Source of the DNA: Ligula intestinalis
Taxonomy: Eukaryota > Platyhelminthes > Cestoda > Diphyllobothriidea > Diphyllobothriidae
Direction of reading: 5' to 3'
Assembly: GCA_036362985.1 (NCBI GenBank)
Contig: JAYGXS010000001.1
Span: 38,073,735 to 38,137,734 of the forward strand
DNA: 64,000 nucleotides
Below the pieces are notes generated by a model, which saw only the letters and a program-made list of their open reading frames with translations, was not told the origin of the DNA and did no database searches. This document shows, one piece after another, positions 11,261 through 22,816 of this stretch (position 1 is its first letter; each line of letters begins with the position of its first letter). The translations under genes were made by a program, and so were the position numbers.

Positions 11261-12752
11261 TACAGTATTCGCTAAAGACCGTGGAACTTTCATAACTTTG
11301 TAAAAGTTTGATCGTTACTCGAATACCAGTGTGAATGCATTTAGGGAAACTCAGAAATAATAATGAACAGCACTGGGCATATTCAAGACTTAAAAGAACT
11401 AGAAGAAGTACTAAGTGTTTGTGAAGAAAAAGAAAATTTTTGCGATAAACCCCAAGTTCTGGAGATGCAAAAAATTGCTATAAACTAGAACAATAAATTA
11501 ACATCTTTTGTTAAGTTTAAAACGGCATGGAACCAATTTCTTTATATGAAAAGAAGGTTCCTTTAGTCAAAATATTTTGCACATATTACCATTAGTTGAC
11601 AACTATTTATTGAATATCGTTGAATAAATTGTCATTATTTTCTTCGTTTTTAGTGTCATCATTGATAAATTGCACTTCTCTTCGACGTTTAAACCAAAAA
11701 CTTAGCACTAAGATAAGAACATTTACCGAAAGAAAATGTTTCTGGATATTAGTTATTATGAAGATGGCCATTTTTCGCACATTTAGAAATGCCTCAAAAC
11801 AGAAAATCTCATTGTCGAGAATAAATAATGTCCGCAAAGGAATTCTGATTTTGTTATTCCTAATACCAATAAAAATACTTTCCATAAAAGGTTACCTCTT
11901 TAAAAAATGCCTTGATTAGATATTCGGCTGACGAATTTCTGTGTATATTAACTTTTTACAGGATAATGTCACAATAAAGTTGGAGAGTTTTGACAATTTC
12001 TTTAATTTACCTGAAGATAAACGATTTAATTTGATTGGAGATGAAAGGAATTACTTTTCTCTTTATAATGGGGTATTTTTCGCATAAATGGATTAATTCC
12101 ACGATCTGTCGTAAGCTTGCAAATGCAAAAAAACGACTGGCCATATATATGGCCATTTTTTGAAAAAATTATTATTCTTATGTCTGCTCCGTTTCTGAAT
12201 AACGCATAAGCGTAGCGTATAGTTTCCAAAAAACTATATTCCTACATTACTTACAATCAATAAGACCTTCTTTACACTACCTTCACGGTAACGTATGTGG
12301 ACACTTTGTTTTAACGCCAAGGTCAGCGGTGCAGTTTAAGCAAAATGCGATGAAACGTTTTTGTTACTGCATTTTATGTGACAGAACTACACGGGTTAGC
12401 TAAACATAATTTTAAAATATGAATCTCAAATTTTTCTACAAATAAACGCGATTCCTTCAACTTGCATTCACTTTAATCTGAACAATGTTGGACAACGTTT
12501 TGCCGTTCTGGAAAAGATATCTTCTATACCTAATTTACTTATTTTTGTCTTTTGTAATAGCATAGGAAATTTCTTCAATATGAGGCTACTCCCAATTTCT
12601 CCAAAGTTAATGGCCCTTTTTCTTAATAATTTAAATAAAATGGTGATTTTCCTAACATATAGGCTTTCGCAGAATTAAATCAACTGAATGAATCAAAATA
12701 GTGTTACTAAATATATACTAAAGAACCAAGTCAAATTTTATTATCAAAGTTG
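11261..12752. repeat. Divergent tandem duplication, unit B
   Basis: Second unit, offset by about 1.6 kb from unit A. On the minus strand a 92-codon frame (11607-11885) has a hydrophobic run (SVNVLILVLSFWF), then basic KRRR, then an acidic tail rich in Asn, Asp and Glu: the layout of a single-pass membrane protein end. The matching part of unit A is frameshifted. Either unit B holds a small lineage-specific exon and unit A its pseudogene, or both are non-coding; the sequence alone does not decide. Confidence 0.8.
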
Positions 12753-13500
12753 CACGGTCTTAAGTGACTACTGCACATATAAACCAGAGCGATCGATCTC
12801 CCCCAAGATATATAGAGACGGACACTCATATATCGCATGGTAGAACATCCCACGCATTTTCATGTTTTCCCTTGACGTAAGGCCGTTCTTTCTGGCGTGC
12901 GAATCTAGCTCAATGCAATTAGGCCGATGACTCACCAATTCCGACCAACAGTCTGTGCATAAATTCTCCTCATTTAATTCAGTGCCGAGCGTCTCTTTTA
13001 TAGGCTCACCCCTATAACCCTAAATCGCTGGGATCTAGATTATGATGTGCATTAGTCTGGCGGGTAGCTTAGGCGCAGAGCGCGACGTGGGGTGGGGTGG
13101 GGAGCGGATTTTGGACCGAAAGCACCCTTTAATTCAGGCGGTCTTTCCCCGAGGCTGCGCGTCTGCAACCTCAGACACTCCCGACTGTTAATCGGTTTGC
13201 ATCGGCTGTGTCATGATGAGGTTGTTGAAATTAGGAAAACAAAGGCAGTAAGAATCGGTCACTTTCTTCTTATTCGCCAGGCAGATTGATTCATAGAGTG
13301 CAGGATCAGTTTCTAGAGCCCGTGCGCACACTACTGGCAATGTCGGATAGCACACATGATCAGTGGATAAGTAATTTGTTGGCAGTACCGGCCGTCCTGT
13401 CTCCTTAGGGGTTACATATGCATATTCTGGGCAGTGCCAAGGTATAAATGCTTACCAAATTTATGCTTAGTCAAGAACAGATGAAGGATAAAAACGCAGT
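12753..13500. other. No gene recognised
   Basis: Mixed composition, with a short GGGGTGGGGTGGGG run near 13089-13102. No coding motif seen. Confidence 0.5.
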
Positions 13501-14130
13501 ATAGCACCCAACTCAGGGAACAAAAGACAGGTTCTTCACCTGCTCCTGTGGAGTGAGGTATATTGGCCGAACAACGCGACGTCTGGAGAAGAGCGTACGC
13601 AAACACATGCCAGCCTGGCTCGGCAAACGAGAAAATCGATCGATTTCAAGTTCAATCCTCACACACTTGGTCGATACGAACCACCAAGTTGACGCGAGAG
13701 AGGCCTTTCAAGTCATATACCAGGCAACAAAACTCTACTCTAAAAGTCTGCGCAATCGGGTGCTTGCCACCGACGAAGAAGGGGCAATCCGTTTAGCAAA
13801 ACCCACTCTCTGTTGTCAAAAGGCGCTGGTACACGCAATTTGCTTCCCTTGGTCGCCTACACCAGTGAATCCCACGCCGCCCGAAACCCCGTCACATGAA
13901 GCCACAGAGAATAGCCAAAAGCAAGCCGACCGTGAAGACATCCCCCGTCCACCCTGCGAGCTGCACCCATCGTCCTCCATACGCTGGCACCAGCATGCAT
14001 GAGACGAAAGAACACCGAGATGACTAATTACACCCATCCCCCCCCTGCCCCGAGGACCATATAACCTGTGCATATAACTTACCGTGTTACTCTCCATGTC
14101 ATTGTATCGGCATGAGGATAAATAAGTGAA
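13500..14130 (+). pseudogene. Penelope-like element 3' end (type A), copy 2
   Basis: The plus strand reads FTCSCGVRYIGRTTRRLEK from about 13530, the Cys-rich entry and YIG half of a PLE GIY-YIG endonuclease, continuing in one frame through ILTHLVDTNHQVDAREAFQV and RNRVLATDEEGAIRLAKP to a stop at 14002. The layout matches the copy at 3430-4180 but is better preserved (about 150 codons without a stop). The Pro-rich end and the CT-rich 3' part to about 14130, including ATAAATAAG, are probably untranslated element sequence. The reverse transcriptase is missing upstream: a 5'-truncated insertion. Confidence 0.8.
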
Positions 14131-15196
14131 AACAATTATTTGCTAATACGACTTTTTAATATGGGACCGGTGATATTTTGGATTCTATGGGTGGAGCTAT
14201 ATGATGGAAAGAAGTATGCGACAAAATGTTAATGGTAAAACAGGATTGTTCTATCGAAGAATAATTTGAAGTAAATGTTTGACATTGACGACCACCCGGA
14301 ACGTTAAAAATGTGGCTAAGCAACGCCAAAGTAGGAAGGGTGAAGGACTACATCGCCAAAATACCAATGACTGGACAACCTACCAGCTGACTAAGGAAAC
14401 GTGCGTTCCATTGGTAGAGCTGACGCAGGATACCATCTAAAAAGGTCCCGTAAAGGAAAACAACGTCGTAGCGTTAATTCCGAGTCAGAACTTGTAGGAA
14501 TGTAGGAGAAAGGGAGGCTCAATTGGCAGCAAACTAAACTGAGCGACCGAAATTAATCAGAGTTAAGTTAAACACTTCTACTTTTAAAATATAAGTAGGT
14601 AGCTATGTGTATTATTTTGAAAATCGAATGTAGTAACTAGTGGCCGCCGGCCAGCCGACCTCAATGATCGCTTTCGGCCGGCCTGACGATGGAAGTTCGT
14701 ACCCAGCTGCCGGGGTTTTGAAGAAACAAGTAAATGACTGATCCAGCCGCGGACATTAACAGTGAAAATGAGCACTGAATGAAATTGCTGGAAGAATTTT
14801 TTCAACAACAGTCAGGTGAATAAGTTACCGTATGCTACTCAGGTGATATGAGCCGGTAGAATATTGGTGGACTTACACTTTAAGAAACCAACAGTTGGTT
14901 TCAAATGGCTTATATGTCCCTCGCAGGACGCTAGCATAAGAACATTCCTAGGTAATATACGCGGCCCTACGCTAAATTCCAAGGAAAGTCGATATCTCCA
15001 TTCTTTCAAACTAACACGAACACAACCCATCTCTTTTTCTTTAGTGATTTATCATAATGACAGCACAGATACTGCATAAAAGCTCAGACACATATCTGTC
15101 CAGATTCTGCTGCTGTATGACACAGCTGCGAGGGATCCGACTCATCAGTGAGTCTGCAAGCGTTCCACTTGTACTTCTTGATAGTTACTCCAGACT
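14131..15196. other. No gene recognised
   Basis: Contains at 14540-14605 a short block (TTAA-TTAAACAC-TTCTACTT with a downstream AAGTAG) that recurs near 20840-20890, probably the end of an unidentified repeat. Otherwise nothing identifiable. Confidence 0.45.
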
Positions 15197-15620
15197 TTAA
15201 ATCCACGTGGCGAGCGTACCGCGCTCGGTGAAACTGCTGCCTCTGTTCGCATCATCCACCTTCCGGACGCGAAGCAGTTCTGGTTCGCCGTTGCTGGGTG
15301 CTCTCACAAACTGCCAATCACGAGTTACCATTAATACCACCGGTACTGACTGTTCTGCCTCAGTCGTGCTAAATGGCAGCTGCCTCTCAGACACTGGCCA
15401 CATCTTCCGAGCAGCCTGTGTTACCATGGTTGGTGAGGGCTCCCTATCGGACATGTCGCCAGTATCTGGTAACCATGAGATGCAAGCTTGCACCACGTCC
15501 AGCCTCCTTGATGGCACCGTGCTGGTCATGGGACTGGCCAAAGTCGAAGAGGTACAACGTCTTACCGGAAGGACGGAACGACTGGCTGGCAATCCGGTGC
15601 TTAGCAACATTTTGATGGGT
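15197..15620 (+). other. Possible kelch-like coding remnant
   Basis: A plus-strand frame of 145 codons (15207-15644) has a stretch that reads like a kelch blade: DMSPVSGNHEMQACTTSSLL followed by DGTVLVMGLAKVEEVQ. Kelch repeats usually have a double Gly after the hydrophobic run (VxVxGG); here only one Gly is present, and the preceding blade is not clear. The opposite strand is equally open (137 codons), so an accidental open frame in GC-richer DNA is a real alternative. No splice structure could be built. Confidence 0.22.
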
Positions 15621-15644
15621 ATGTGTGTGTATTTTAGACGTTGA

Positions 15645-16060
15645 ATAGCCTTTTTTACGTACCAGATGTTTTTTTTTCATTCCACTGTCTTCTGCTCCAA
15701 CCCCTACAACAAGCCCCACAAATTGCATGACTTTGCCATCTCCCTAACAGGTTTTCAATCATTCAGGAAACCAGTCACCTTGAGATTGATTCGGCAGCAA
15801 AAAGCGAAATTGACGTTCCTTAGTACGCATCCTTTGAAACCCCTGGAGTTTGATTCGATTGTCGCTGCACTATATCGCCTATGCTAAATGGAAGACTCAT
15901 ATATATCTAGAAAGACCTATTGACATTACAGTTGTCAGTCAAAATGTGTCATGTACCTATTTATATCCATCTAATTTTGCTTTGGTTCGTGCTGAAAAAT
16001 TAACGTGTTTTTTTTCCTTTGACAGACCCCGTCCTGCAAACGAAAGTGTATTTATTTATC
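15645..16060. other. No gene recognised
   Basis: Short overlapping frames only; no motif. Confidence 0.5.
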
Positions 16061-16064
16061 GATG

Positions 16065-16175
16065 ATATTCGCCCCCTAAACGTGGTAGATGGAATGCACA
16101 AACACGGATGGCAGCTCAGGGCACGGCAGGCGTTATTTGGGTTGCGCTCCCGTAACAAATTCTGGACATTAGAGT
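16065..16175 (+). repeat. Repeat family R2, fragment
   Basis: Shares CCCCCTAAACGTG, GGCAGGCGTTATTTGGGTTG and GCTCCCGTAACAAAT with the longer R2 copies near 49.5 and 63.4 kb, in the same order and strand. Confidence 0.65.
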
Positions 16176-18117
16176 GCCGTTCAGGCCAACAAGAAACTTC
16201 AGCCACAGCCTGTCAAAGATCTCAGGCTCAAAGCAACAACACCATTGTCAATGGCTAAGTAGTTGCAAATGGACTGATCATTCTTCAGGACTTTCATTCA
16301 AAAGAGAGAAGAGGGTAGATAGGTTCATCATCAACGTACCACATGCAAACTTCGCTGATGCTTAGTTCCATGAAGACTATATTGTTAGAAGGCGCCTAAC
16401 AGGCAGATAGCATGCAGCAAGCAGCCGCGCTCACAGCAAGCTATCGATCGGCCTACATGAGGCGAACGCATATTGGTCGTCAATCAATCAATAATTTAAA
16501 ATTCAATCTACAGTCAGCCGTCGAGTCAACAACCAATCATGCCACTAGCCAAGCCAAGACAGAAGCTAACTGACTCGATGGACCTTACTTACACTCGATT
16601 GTTGCCCTAAATATGTTGTACCTTTTACACTCAAAGACTTCTGCTGTTGCGCTCTTCTTGTCGTGTTCTTCCTTGGGAGATTCACACAAGAGGTAATTGG
16701 GCAGTAACATCTCGACCTTAGCTACCGTTACAGCATACATGACAAATTTTATCGGTGTATTTTGCGGTTCTGCCCTGTAATCATCAAAATAAAGTTGTTC
16801 GTCGCCTACTAACTCGGTCAGCTTCTTACCTCGGCAAAAGTGTCTTAAATTATACCTGGAACAAAATGCCAGTTGGAAAAAATTGATTCTCTGTTGTTGC
16901 TTCTATGGCCTATTTTTTCGATTGAAGTATTTTTATTTGCAAAGAATCCAAAAATGTTATTTTTCAAAATGTTGTCTTGTTCAGATCAACATGAAGCGTA
17001 CAAATGAAAATGACTCCTGGTGGTCAAAATCTCACTTAAGCTCCTTACATTTGAAGTGGAAAACGGGATTACTTTTTCTTAAACAGAAAGAACCAAGATA
17101 CACTCCCAGTCAGGGCGCAGTGTGGGCATGGGGGATCCAAATTATTGTTAGTAACTTAAATCCCACGAGGCTATAGATAAAACACTGTGGTTGCTAGCTT
17201 CGTTCACAGAGCCAATTCGACATTAGATTACTATACGTGCACGAGCAAAAAGTACTTTCCGCCTCTACACAAATGTAAGTAGATTTAGGGCGAGGATAAT
17301 TATTTCAGTCTAATAAAACAAGCGAAACGATAGGACTTTCGATATGGAAATTTTGATAAGCATATTGAGCATCGCCTTAAGTCGTTTAACCGACCCATCG
17401 GCCATCTGCTCGCCTACTTTGCAATAATAAGTAGAACTTGTTGAGTAGATAATGAAATAGCTACTCTAAGTAATAATAACGCCATGCTTGTCAACTCATC
17501 TGTTCGAACCAGTCAAAGAAGAGATAAGCTGTGCACGACATCCATGGAGGAGTAGCTGAGAAAGTCAAAAACAGTTCAGCTTTTCCTCTGCACACGAGTT
17601 ATCTCAACGTTAAAAAATCCCCGTAAAACCTGCAATCAAGTCAGACTGATGAACAGCAATATCACGTAACGGATTGGTGACGATTAGAGCCTACAGACCT
17701 AAGATCGCTAAACCGACTGGCCTAATCTTCAACTGAATTTGAGTTCCTCTCCCAGATATGCTCGATGTGGTGTCGCAGAGTGAATTCAGTCTCCCTTGTG
17801 TTTGCCCATGACAGTTCGATAGTCGATTCCATGAGGTCCACCTTGTGTCCTGTAGCAAGGCGCGCGCAAAGACGATGACTTGCGCGTTAACTAGTTTATA
17901 TTTATAGGAGACTGGTGTTTCATCTACCGTATCCTCTCCTTTCTAATTCATCTGGATCCGGTGTCACTATCGAATCAAGAAGATTGGAGACGGGGTCGGG
18001 GGTAGGCCCGGTGTGATCCGATACCTACGTAGGTCACCACAGCGTGGCCGTAAAAACTGCACTGGTGCTGAATCAATTTCACTCGAAGGATAAAGGTTAA
18101 CCTGACTCGAAGACTAA
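16176..18117. other. No gene recognised
   Basis: About 1.9 kb without a recognisable gene. The longest frame (97 codons, 16883-17176) has no family resemblance I can name. Confidence 0.5.
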
Positions 18118-18370
18118 GTGCCCAGTTGCTTTGCAGTCTTTGCGAGTCCAATAGGCCGCAAATCGCAGACCCGGCTACAGGAGCACAAAGCGGCGGCCCG
18201 GAGACTAGACCCTAACTCACAGCTTGCTACACATATCGGAGAGACTGGCCAAAACCTCGATATTCAGGGAACGACCATCGTAGGCCGAGGAGCCTTAAAA
18301 GCTGAAAGATTGACGCTTGATGCATGGTATTCAAACGCTAACTCTGTCAACAGGCATCTGGACCTCCCAA
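18118..18370 (+). pseudogene. Penelope-like endonuclease tail (type B), copy 2
   Basis: The plus strand reads TRLQEHKAAARRLDPNSQLA, then GTTIVGRGALKAERL, DAWYSNANSVNRHLDLP. This is the C-terminal half of a type B GIY-YIG endonuclease (compare TRLHEHQQAISRND and NRAIDLHP at 5492-6200). The catalytic GVY-YVG front is lost. SINE-A sequence starts immediately after the NRHLDLP end. Confidence 0.72.
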
Positions 18371-18600
18371 GTTCCAATCTCGGGGGCCATCACTCCTGGG
18401 ATTGGGTATAACGGTATGCTAACGACACGAAGCTGAAAATGGCCATTCCAGTCTCCCTTGTCTTTATTGGTTCCGTTTCAGCATGTACTAACAGTCGCTA
18501 TGCGGCTGCCTGTGAGGGCTTTAGATTGAGCTCCAAGGCGAACCATAGCGAGCATATTCCGTAAAACAGATCGGTGAGCACCCTACCATTCATCCTATTC
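18365..18600 (+). repeat. SINE-A copy, B box to body
   Basis: Begins at a B-box-like AGTTCCAATCTC and continues with ATTGGGTATAACGG, AAAATGGCCATTCC and GTCTCCCTTGTCTT, then GCGGCTGCCTG. The same ordered blocks follow the tRNA-like head at 25530-25800. The upstream head (A box) is missing because the PLE tail abuts it. Confidence 0.7.
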
Positions 18601-18619
18601 TCAATCGTAACCGACAAAA

Positions 18620-18760
18620 ATAACGAGTCCGCTGTGCTATGGTTAAGTGTTGCACTGAATGGCCAAAGGTCCCGGGTTCAAATCTCGAAGGTTGCCACCC
18701 CTAGGATCGCGTTTGACTGGCTGATTACAGCTAACAAGCTTGCACCGACTTCGATTTTTA
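18620..18760 (+). repeat. SINE-A copy, tRNA-like head
   Basis: A tRNA-like head with an A-box-like GCTATGGTTAAGTG and a good B box GGGTTCAAATCTC, followed by the start of the SINE-A body (CTGATTACAGCTAACAAG, compare CTGATGACGGCTAATAAG near 25625). The tRNA fold is incomplete, so this is a SINE promoter and not a functional tRNA gene. Confidence 0.68.
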
Positions 18761-18865
18761 AGGAACGACCATCGTAGGCCGAGGAGCCTCAAAAGCTGAC
18801 AGATTGACGCTTGAGGCGTGGTATTCAGGTGCCAACTCTGTCAACAGGCATCTGGACCTCCCTGC
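18755..18865 (+). pseudogene. Penelope-like endonuclease tail (type B), copy 3
   Basis: About 105 bp nearly identical to 18262-18366 (shared GAACGACCATCGTAGGCC, GATTGACGCTTGA, AACTCTGTCAACAGGCATCT). It encodes the same C-terminal endonuclease end in a disrupted frame. It lies directly after a SINE-A head, so PLE tail and SINE pieces alternate here. Confidence 0.7.
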
Positions 18866-19129
18866 AGCCTATTCCATTACGTAAGTAAAGGACAGGACAT
18901 GGTTGAACCGAAGTCAGGACTTGCAGGCGAAGACGGCACTGTGATAAAAGCACCGGAAGAGAGAGTAGGAGTACCAGCATCCTCTACCGTGGGGACGAAA
19001 CAGAACTCCAACTGCCGTCATGCCAAACCTAAATCCACATGCATGGCCAAACAGTGACCGGGGAAAAATCGATCAGCCCAAGGCCAACACACACAGCCGC
19101 AACTTCAAACTTTCTGATCGATAAAGGCC

Positions 19130-19210
19130 GTATTCGCTTCGACAAAGGACAGCCGGCCTAGCTGTCCGAAACGTTAGCAAATCCAAAACTGTATTCCGGT
19201 GAGCAGAAGA
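19130..19210 (+). ncRNA. PLE terminus hairpin with CGAAACGT motif
   Basis: A perfect 7-bp stem GGACAGC/GCTGTCC encloses CGGCCTA and is followed at once by GAAACGTTAGC. This is the stem II plus GAAAC part of the small hammerhead motif typical of PLE terminal repeats. The upstream half of the core (CGACAAA instead of CUGANGA) is mutated, so it is probably inactive. Confidence 0.45.
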
Positions 19211-20149
19211 TGAACTCTTATTCTTATCCCGGAATTCTGACTTTTTAAAATTTGAGAACCCTTTTCCCCATATGGTAACTATCATGCAAATTTGGTCCGC
19301 AGCTCCATACTGTTTCAGAGCCTGTTCCGTCAATTTAATTAGTCTAGTAGCCTAAATTTCAGAATCATCATTCGTGCACACGTTAATTGTGTGTGGTTTC
19401 GTTCGGTGTGCAGCCATTGCAACACCAGACCCCCCAGATCGCGGACACAAAAGGCTGCCCACTAACCAAGCTGCTGTTTATTAGTTAAACTGCCTAAACC
19501 GAAGGACCAACAGAAATAAACCACCAATGCATGCTTATATTTCTTCAGTAAAACGGTGGAACAGTGCAAAAACTGCTATAAGACATTTTCCCTTCCTTCT
19601 TTCTAGCGCTGAAGACTGTCTGATGAAGAAGGCTCTAATCTGACGATTATAGTCACCTAAACTGGAAAAGTTCGAAAAGGGTGTAATCCACTCGACTCCT
19701 TCCCTTTTTCCTCTACTGCTTCCAACGCCTTGTGTGTCACGTATACTTTAGGACTGAACTCGCGGCCTACAAATTAGTAGAGTGGAAAATCGCATTTACC
19801 TGGCAGAATATTACAATCTTCCAATAAAGTTAAAATAGGTTGATGACAAGGCTTTCCAAGTAAAGGAAGAGTACGAATAGGGATGCCAAATGACTTTGGC
19901 AGGAGTTTCAATAGAAACCGTAGGATAAATTTCCCATGTAGCCCTTCGTCAGTGTGCAAACTCAGTCCACCCAAGCTTCGTGATGTGCCCTCAATGTGTA
20001 TCAACAGACAAACAGGAAGATGTGGCTGTTCGACCGTATGAACCGGCTTTGTCTATCACTATCAGGCGTTGGGAGGGTGGTTTGAGTGAAGGGCTCTTAT
20101 GTGTTGGCGGGTATGGCAGGTCCAGGACTTAACTTATGCTAGAAGGTTA
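19211..20149. other. No gene recognised
   Basis: Short frames on both strands; a CTGATGAAGAAGG block near 19620 resembles the CTGATGA half of the PLE terminus motif but lacks a matching GAAAC half. Confidence 0.4.
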
Positions 20150-20420
20150 ATTACACACCGCTACTGCACCTGTAGGAGCCTGCCGCCCAGCGCAACTGCG
20201 CCGATTCATCCTGCCTTCGTCTGCCATGACTTGCATTCAAGTGTGAAAAATTATCCACTCCACGCACTATCGGCCTCTTTAACGCTATCGATTGACTCGC
20301 CACTTTATAAGTGTTTGAATTGGATCGATACTTCCGCTTCGTTTGATTGGTTGCAGGCTGGAGACCACAAATCACGACAGGTAAGGCTTCACATCACAAC
20401 ACATTTTTACGGTACGCAGC
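20150..20420 (+). repeat. Repeat family R3, copy 1
   Basis: Aligns in order with 61065-61310: CATGACTTGCATTC/CAAGCCTTGCATTC, GACTCGCC, ATCGAT-CTTCCGCTTC, TTTGATTGGTT-CAG and CAACACA. About 250 bp, non-coding, no terminal repeats seen. Confidence 0.6.
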
Positions 20421-21739
20421 GCTTGCAATCAATTCGCAGCAGACGTTATAAGGCTCCTTTAGCGCAGTAAAGTTCTTGCTACCAGAACTGGCATACCTGA
20501 CTTGTGATTTGGGGGAACATTCTTTTTGTCAACACTATCACTTTCGACACACCTAACGTTCCCACCCGCTGGGCCGAAAATTCGAGTCACAAGTCAAAGG
20601 AATAGGCAAGCCGGCGCCATTGCCCTGTTGGTTGGTTCTAATTTGTGCTGGTGTTTTAAACGCCACCGGTGGTAATAGGAAATGTGTGTTCCAGAGGTAT
20701 AGCCGACGCATGATGCTACGGAAAGTAGTACCGTAGAAGAAACCAGCGCGTTACCGTCAATTAAGAGTCCGAAGTTGAGGTAATGCAGGAGAATGAAGGT
20801 AGTGGCTCCGTCCGCAGCCGCCTATATCAAGCGATCTATATAAACCGAAGCAAAATTAAACACCTTCTACTTACACCAAAAAAGTAGTAGTGTAATCTTT
20901 ACCCTATGTTGGGTTGTGTATCGCGTCCTCACCATAAGATCGACCGCAAATGCCAAGTGGGGAAACTAAATCCTTTCCAATGCAGCTACCCCTGACGGAG
21001 CTTTAAAGTAAAGTGACGGGTGCAGCCCTAACATTAGGTGTTGGACCCACTCATGGGCCAACACCGCCGCAATGTTGAAGCAATTCTAACTTCATGTCAA
21101 GGGCATGTCAGATAAAAGCCCTCCTAAGCGATAATTCTATGCTGGGTTTGGCATCGGCCCCACATATGAGGACGGAGAAAACGGTAAATGAGTCCTATTA
21201 TCGCTCGTGGATTAACCAGCACCTCTAGAAATATCTCACAGAGGATCAGGGTGTGGTGAGTTGCCATGGAAAAAATATCGAAAACCCTCGAAGAAAACCG
21301 CATACTGAGGGCAAAATGGAGGCAGTAAAGATGCGAAACTCAAACAACAATAGGAAGAGCCAGAGACGAACTGAAGCAGATATCATCCGGCTCGACTTTA
21401 TAAAATCCATCATAGGTAGGGGGAGGGGGAGTGTTGAAAAGAAGTGACTGTCAGTGGAGGGAGTTCTCAGTGCTAAAGTTCGATTTGTAAAGAGAAGACA
21501 TAAAAGCCAAAACTACTATGCTAATAGAAGCGAAGAGGCAAACTCCGGAAAGAAGTCGCTAACAAGGGAACCCGACCGCTGGAAAAAGAGCTGTATTGGC
21601 CCGTTTCGGATTCTCATTAAAATTCATCATCAGGGACAAATTCAGATAGGAATTCGAGTGTGTTAGGACGACACAGACCATGAGTTAACACTCGTGCCTT
21701 CCTTGGGTCAGGATGACAAGGGAACACACAAGATCATAA
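20421..21739. other. No gene recognised
   Basis: Holds the repeat-end block at about 20840-20890 shared with 14540-14605. Purine-rich 21250-21460, with frames lacking any motif. Confidence 0.45.
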
Positions 21740-21960
21740 CGGAGTAAGAATTCGAAACATTAGGCTAACAAAGCTCTTGTTCCAGTAAAATCTAATAGAC
21801 ATGTAGTTGCCTGGCGACTGCGCCAGGCGCCCTAGTCCACATGGTACCCTTTTTTGTGACTGTCTCTGGGGGGGGGGGGTGAGTTCAAGAGAGGATTCGA
21901 TACTGAAGACTAATAAAGCTCCTGCTCCGGTGATAGTCTTTTTCTTCGCCAAAACCAATA
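21740..21960 (+). repeat. Two decayed PLE terminus segments
   Basis: Two blocks match the terminus near 59.3 kb (CCGAAACGTCAG, AATAAACC, CTCTTGTTCCAGTGAT, TTCTTC): one at 21750-21800 (TTCGAAACATTAGG, then AGCTCTTGTTCCAGTAA) and one at 21895-21950 (TTCGATACTGAAGACTAAT, then CTCCTGCTCCGGTGAT). Their hammerhead-like cores are mutated. A G run of ten bases sits at about 21869-21880. Confidence 0.5.
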
Positions 21961-22429
21961 CTCGATCACAACCCTTCGGACAGCTTAAAAAATAGGTCGC
22001 CACGGTCTTCAGCCTGGATGAATAAGCTTCCAGTCGCGCGCGCGCTCCGCATTCAGTCTCCAACAACGCCATCGTTGGGGGTATTCAAAGACCAGTACGA
22101 CGGCGAAAAAATTTAATCGAATTAGTCAAGGAAAGGCAACAACGGTTCAAAACAAAGCTACCTGCAGTGACTGTATAAAAATCCAGGATAAAATGGAAGT
22201 GGTTCAATCAAACACAAAGGCTGAGGGTAGGAATGTGTATGTGTCAAATTAGCGGAATGCGAAAGCGAAGGTGGAGAACAGGCAAAGAAGAGGGAATGGC
22301 GCTAGAAAAAAAAATCAATAACCGGTGCAGCAGACATAATTTGATTGGATTGCGGATAGAGAAGGGCAGCAAGAACAGGCAGTTACATTGTGCACTTCGA
22401 ACAGCCATGGGCAAGTACAGTTAATCGAA

Positions 22430-22816
22430 TTAGGCGCATTCTGCGACGACGTCAGCCTGGCCCATCTGGTGGGGCCCCAGACCCGCTTCTGGGGTTTCAT
22501 CTTGCTCATCAGCGGTAGCTCCCTCCTCTTTGATCTCATGCAAATCGTCTACGGGATTTCGGCCACCCACCTCGTACTGGTAACGCGAGTAGATGGAGTA
22601 CAACAGCCGAAGGATGGCCCTGGATTCGCCCATGGCAATGTCCTCAGGCCTCTCCATCGGCTCCGGTAGCTCGGCTGCTCGTATGAGGTCAAATGCTAGG
22701 TTAATATTGGTCAGCCGCATGGCATCCGTGCTAGGCATTGGGTGGTAGCAGTGAAGAGGAACAAAGTAGCCTTCCAGGAGACCCATGAGCAGAATGAGGA
22801 TAACACCGTCTGAGAA
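22430..22816 (-). CDS. Parvin coding exon 4 (terminal)
   Basis: Starts after acceptor CATATTTAG and continues in frame from exon 3: FSDGVILILLMGLLEGYFVP is the most conserved parvin signature. The frame ends with a TAA at 22430-22432 after an acidic tail (IKEEGATADEQDETPE) beyond the usual family end. Confidence 0.94.
   Translation of the reverse strand, partial: FSDGVILILLMGLLEGYFVPLHCYHPMPSTDAMRLTNINLAFDLIRAAELPEPMERPEDIAMGESRAILRLLYSIYSRYQYEVGGRNPVDDLHEIKEEGATADEQDETPEAGLGPHQMGQADVVAECA

Noticed and set aside
18640..18715. Functional tRNA gene
   Set aside because: A and B boxes are present but the cloverleaf arms do not pair properly, and SINE-A body follows; it is a SINE head.
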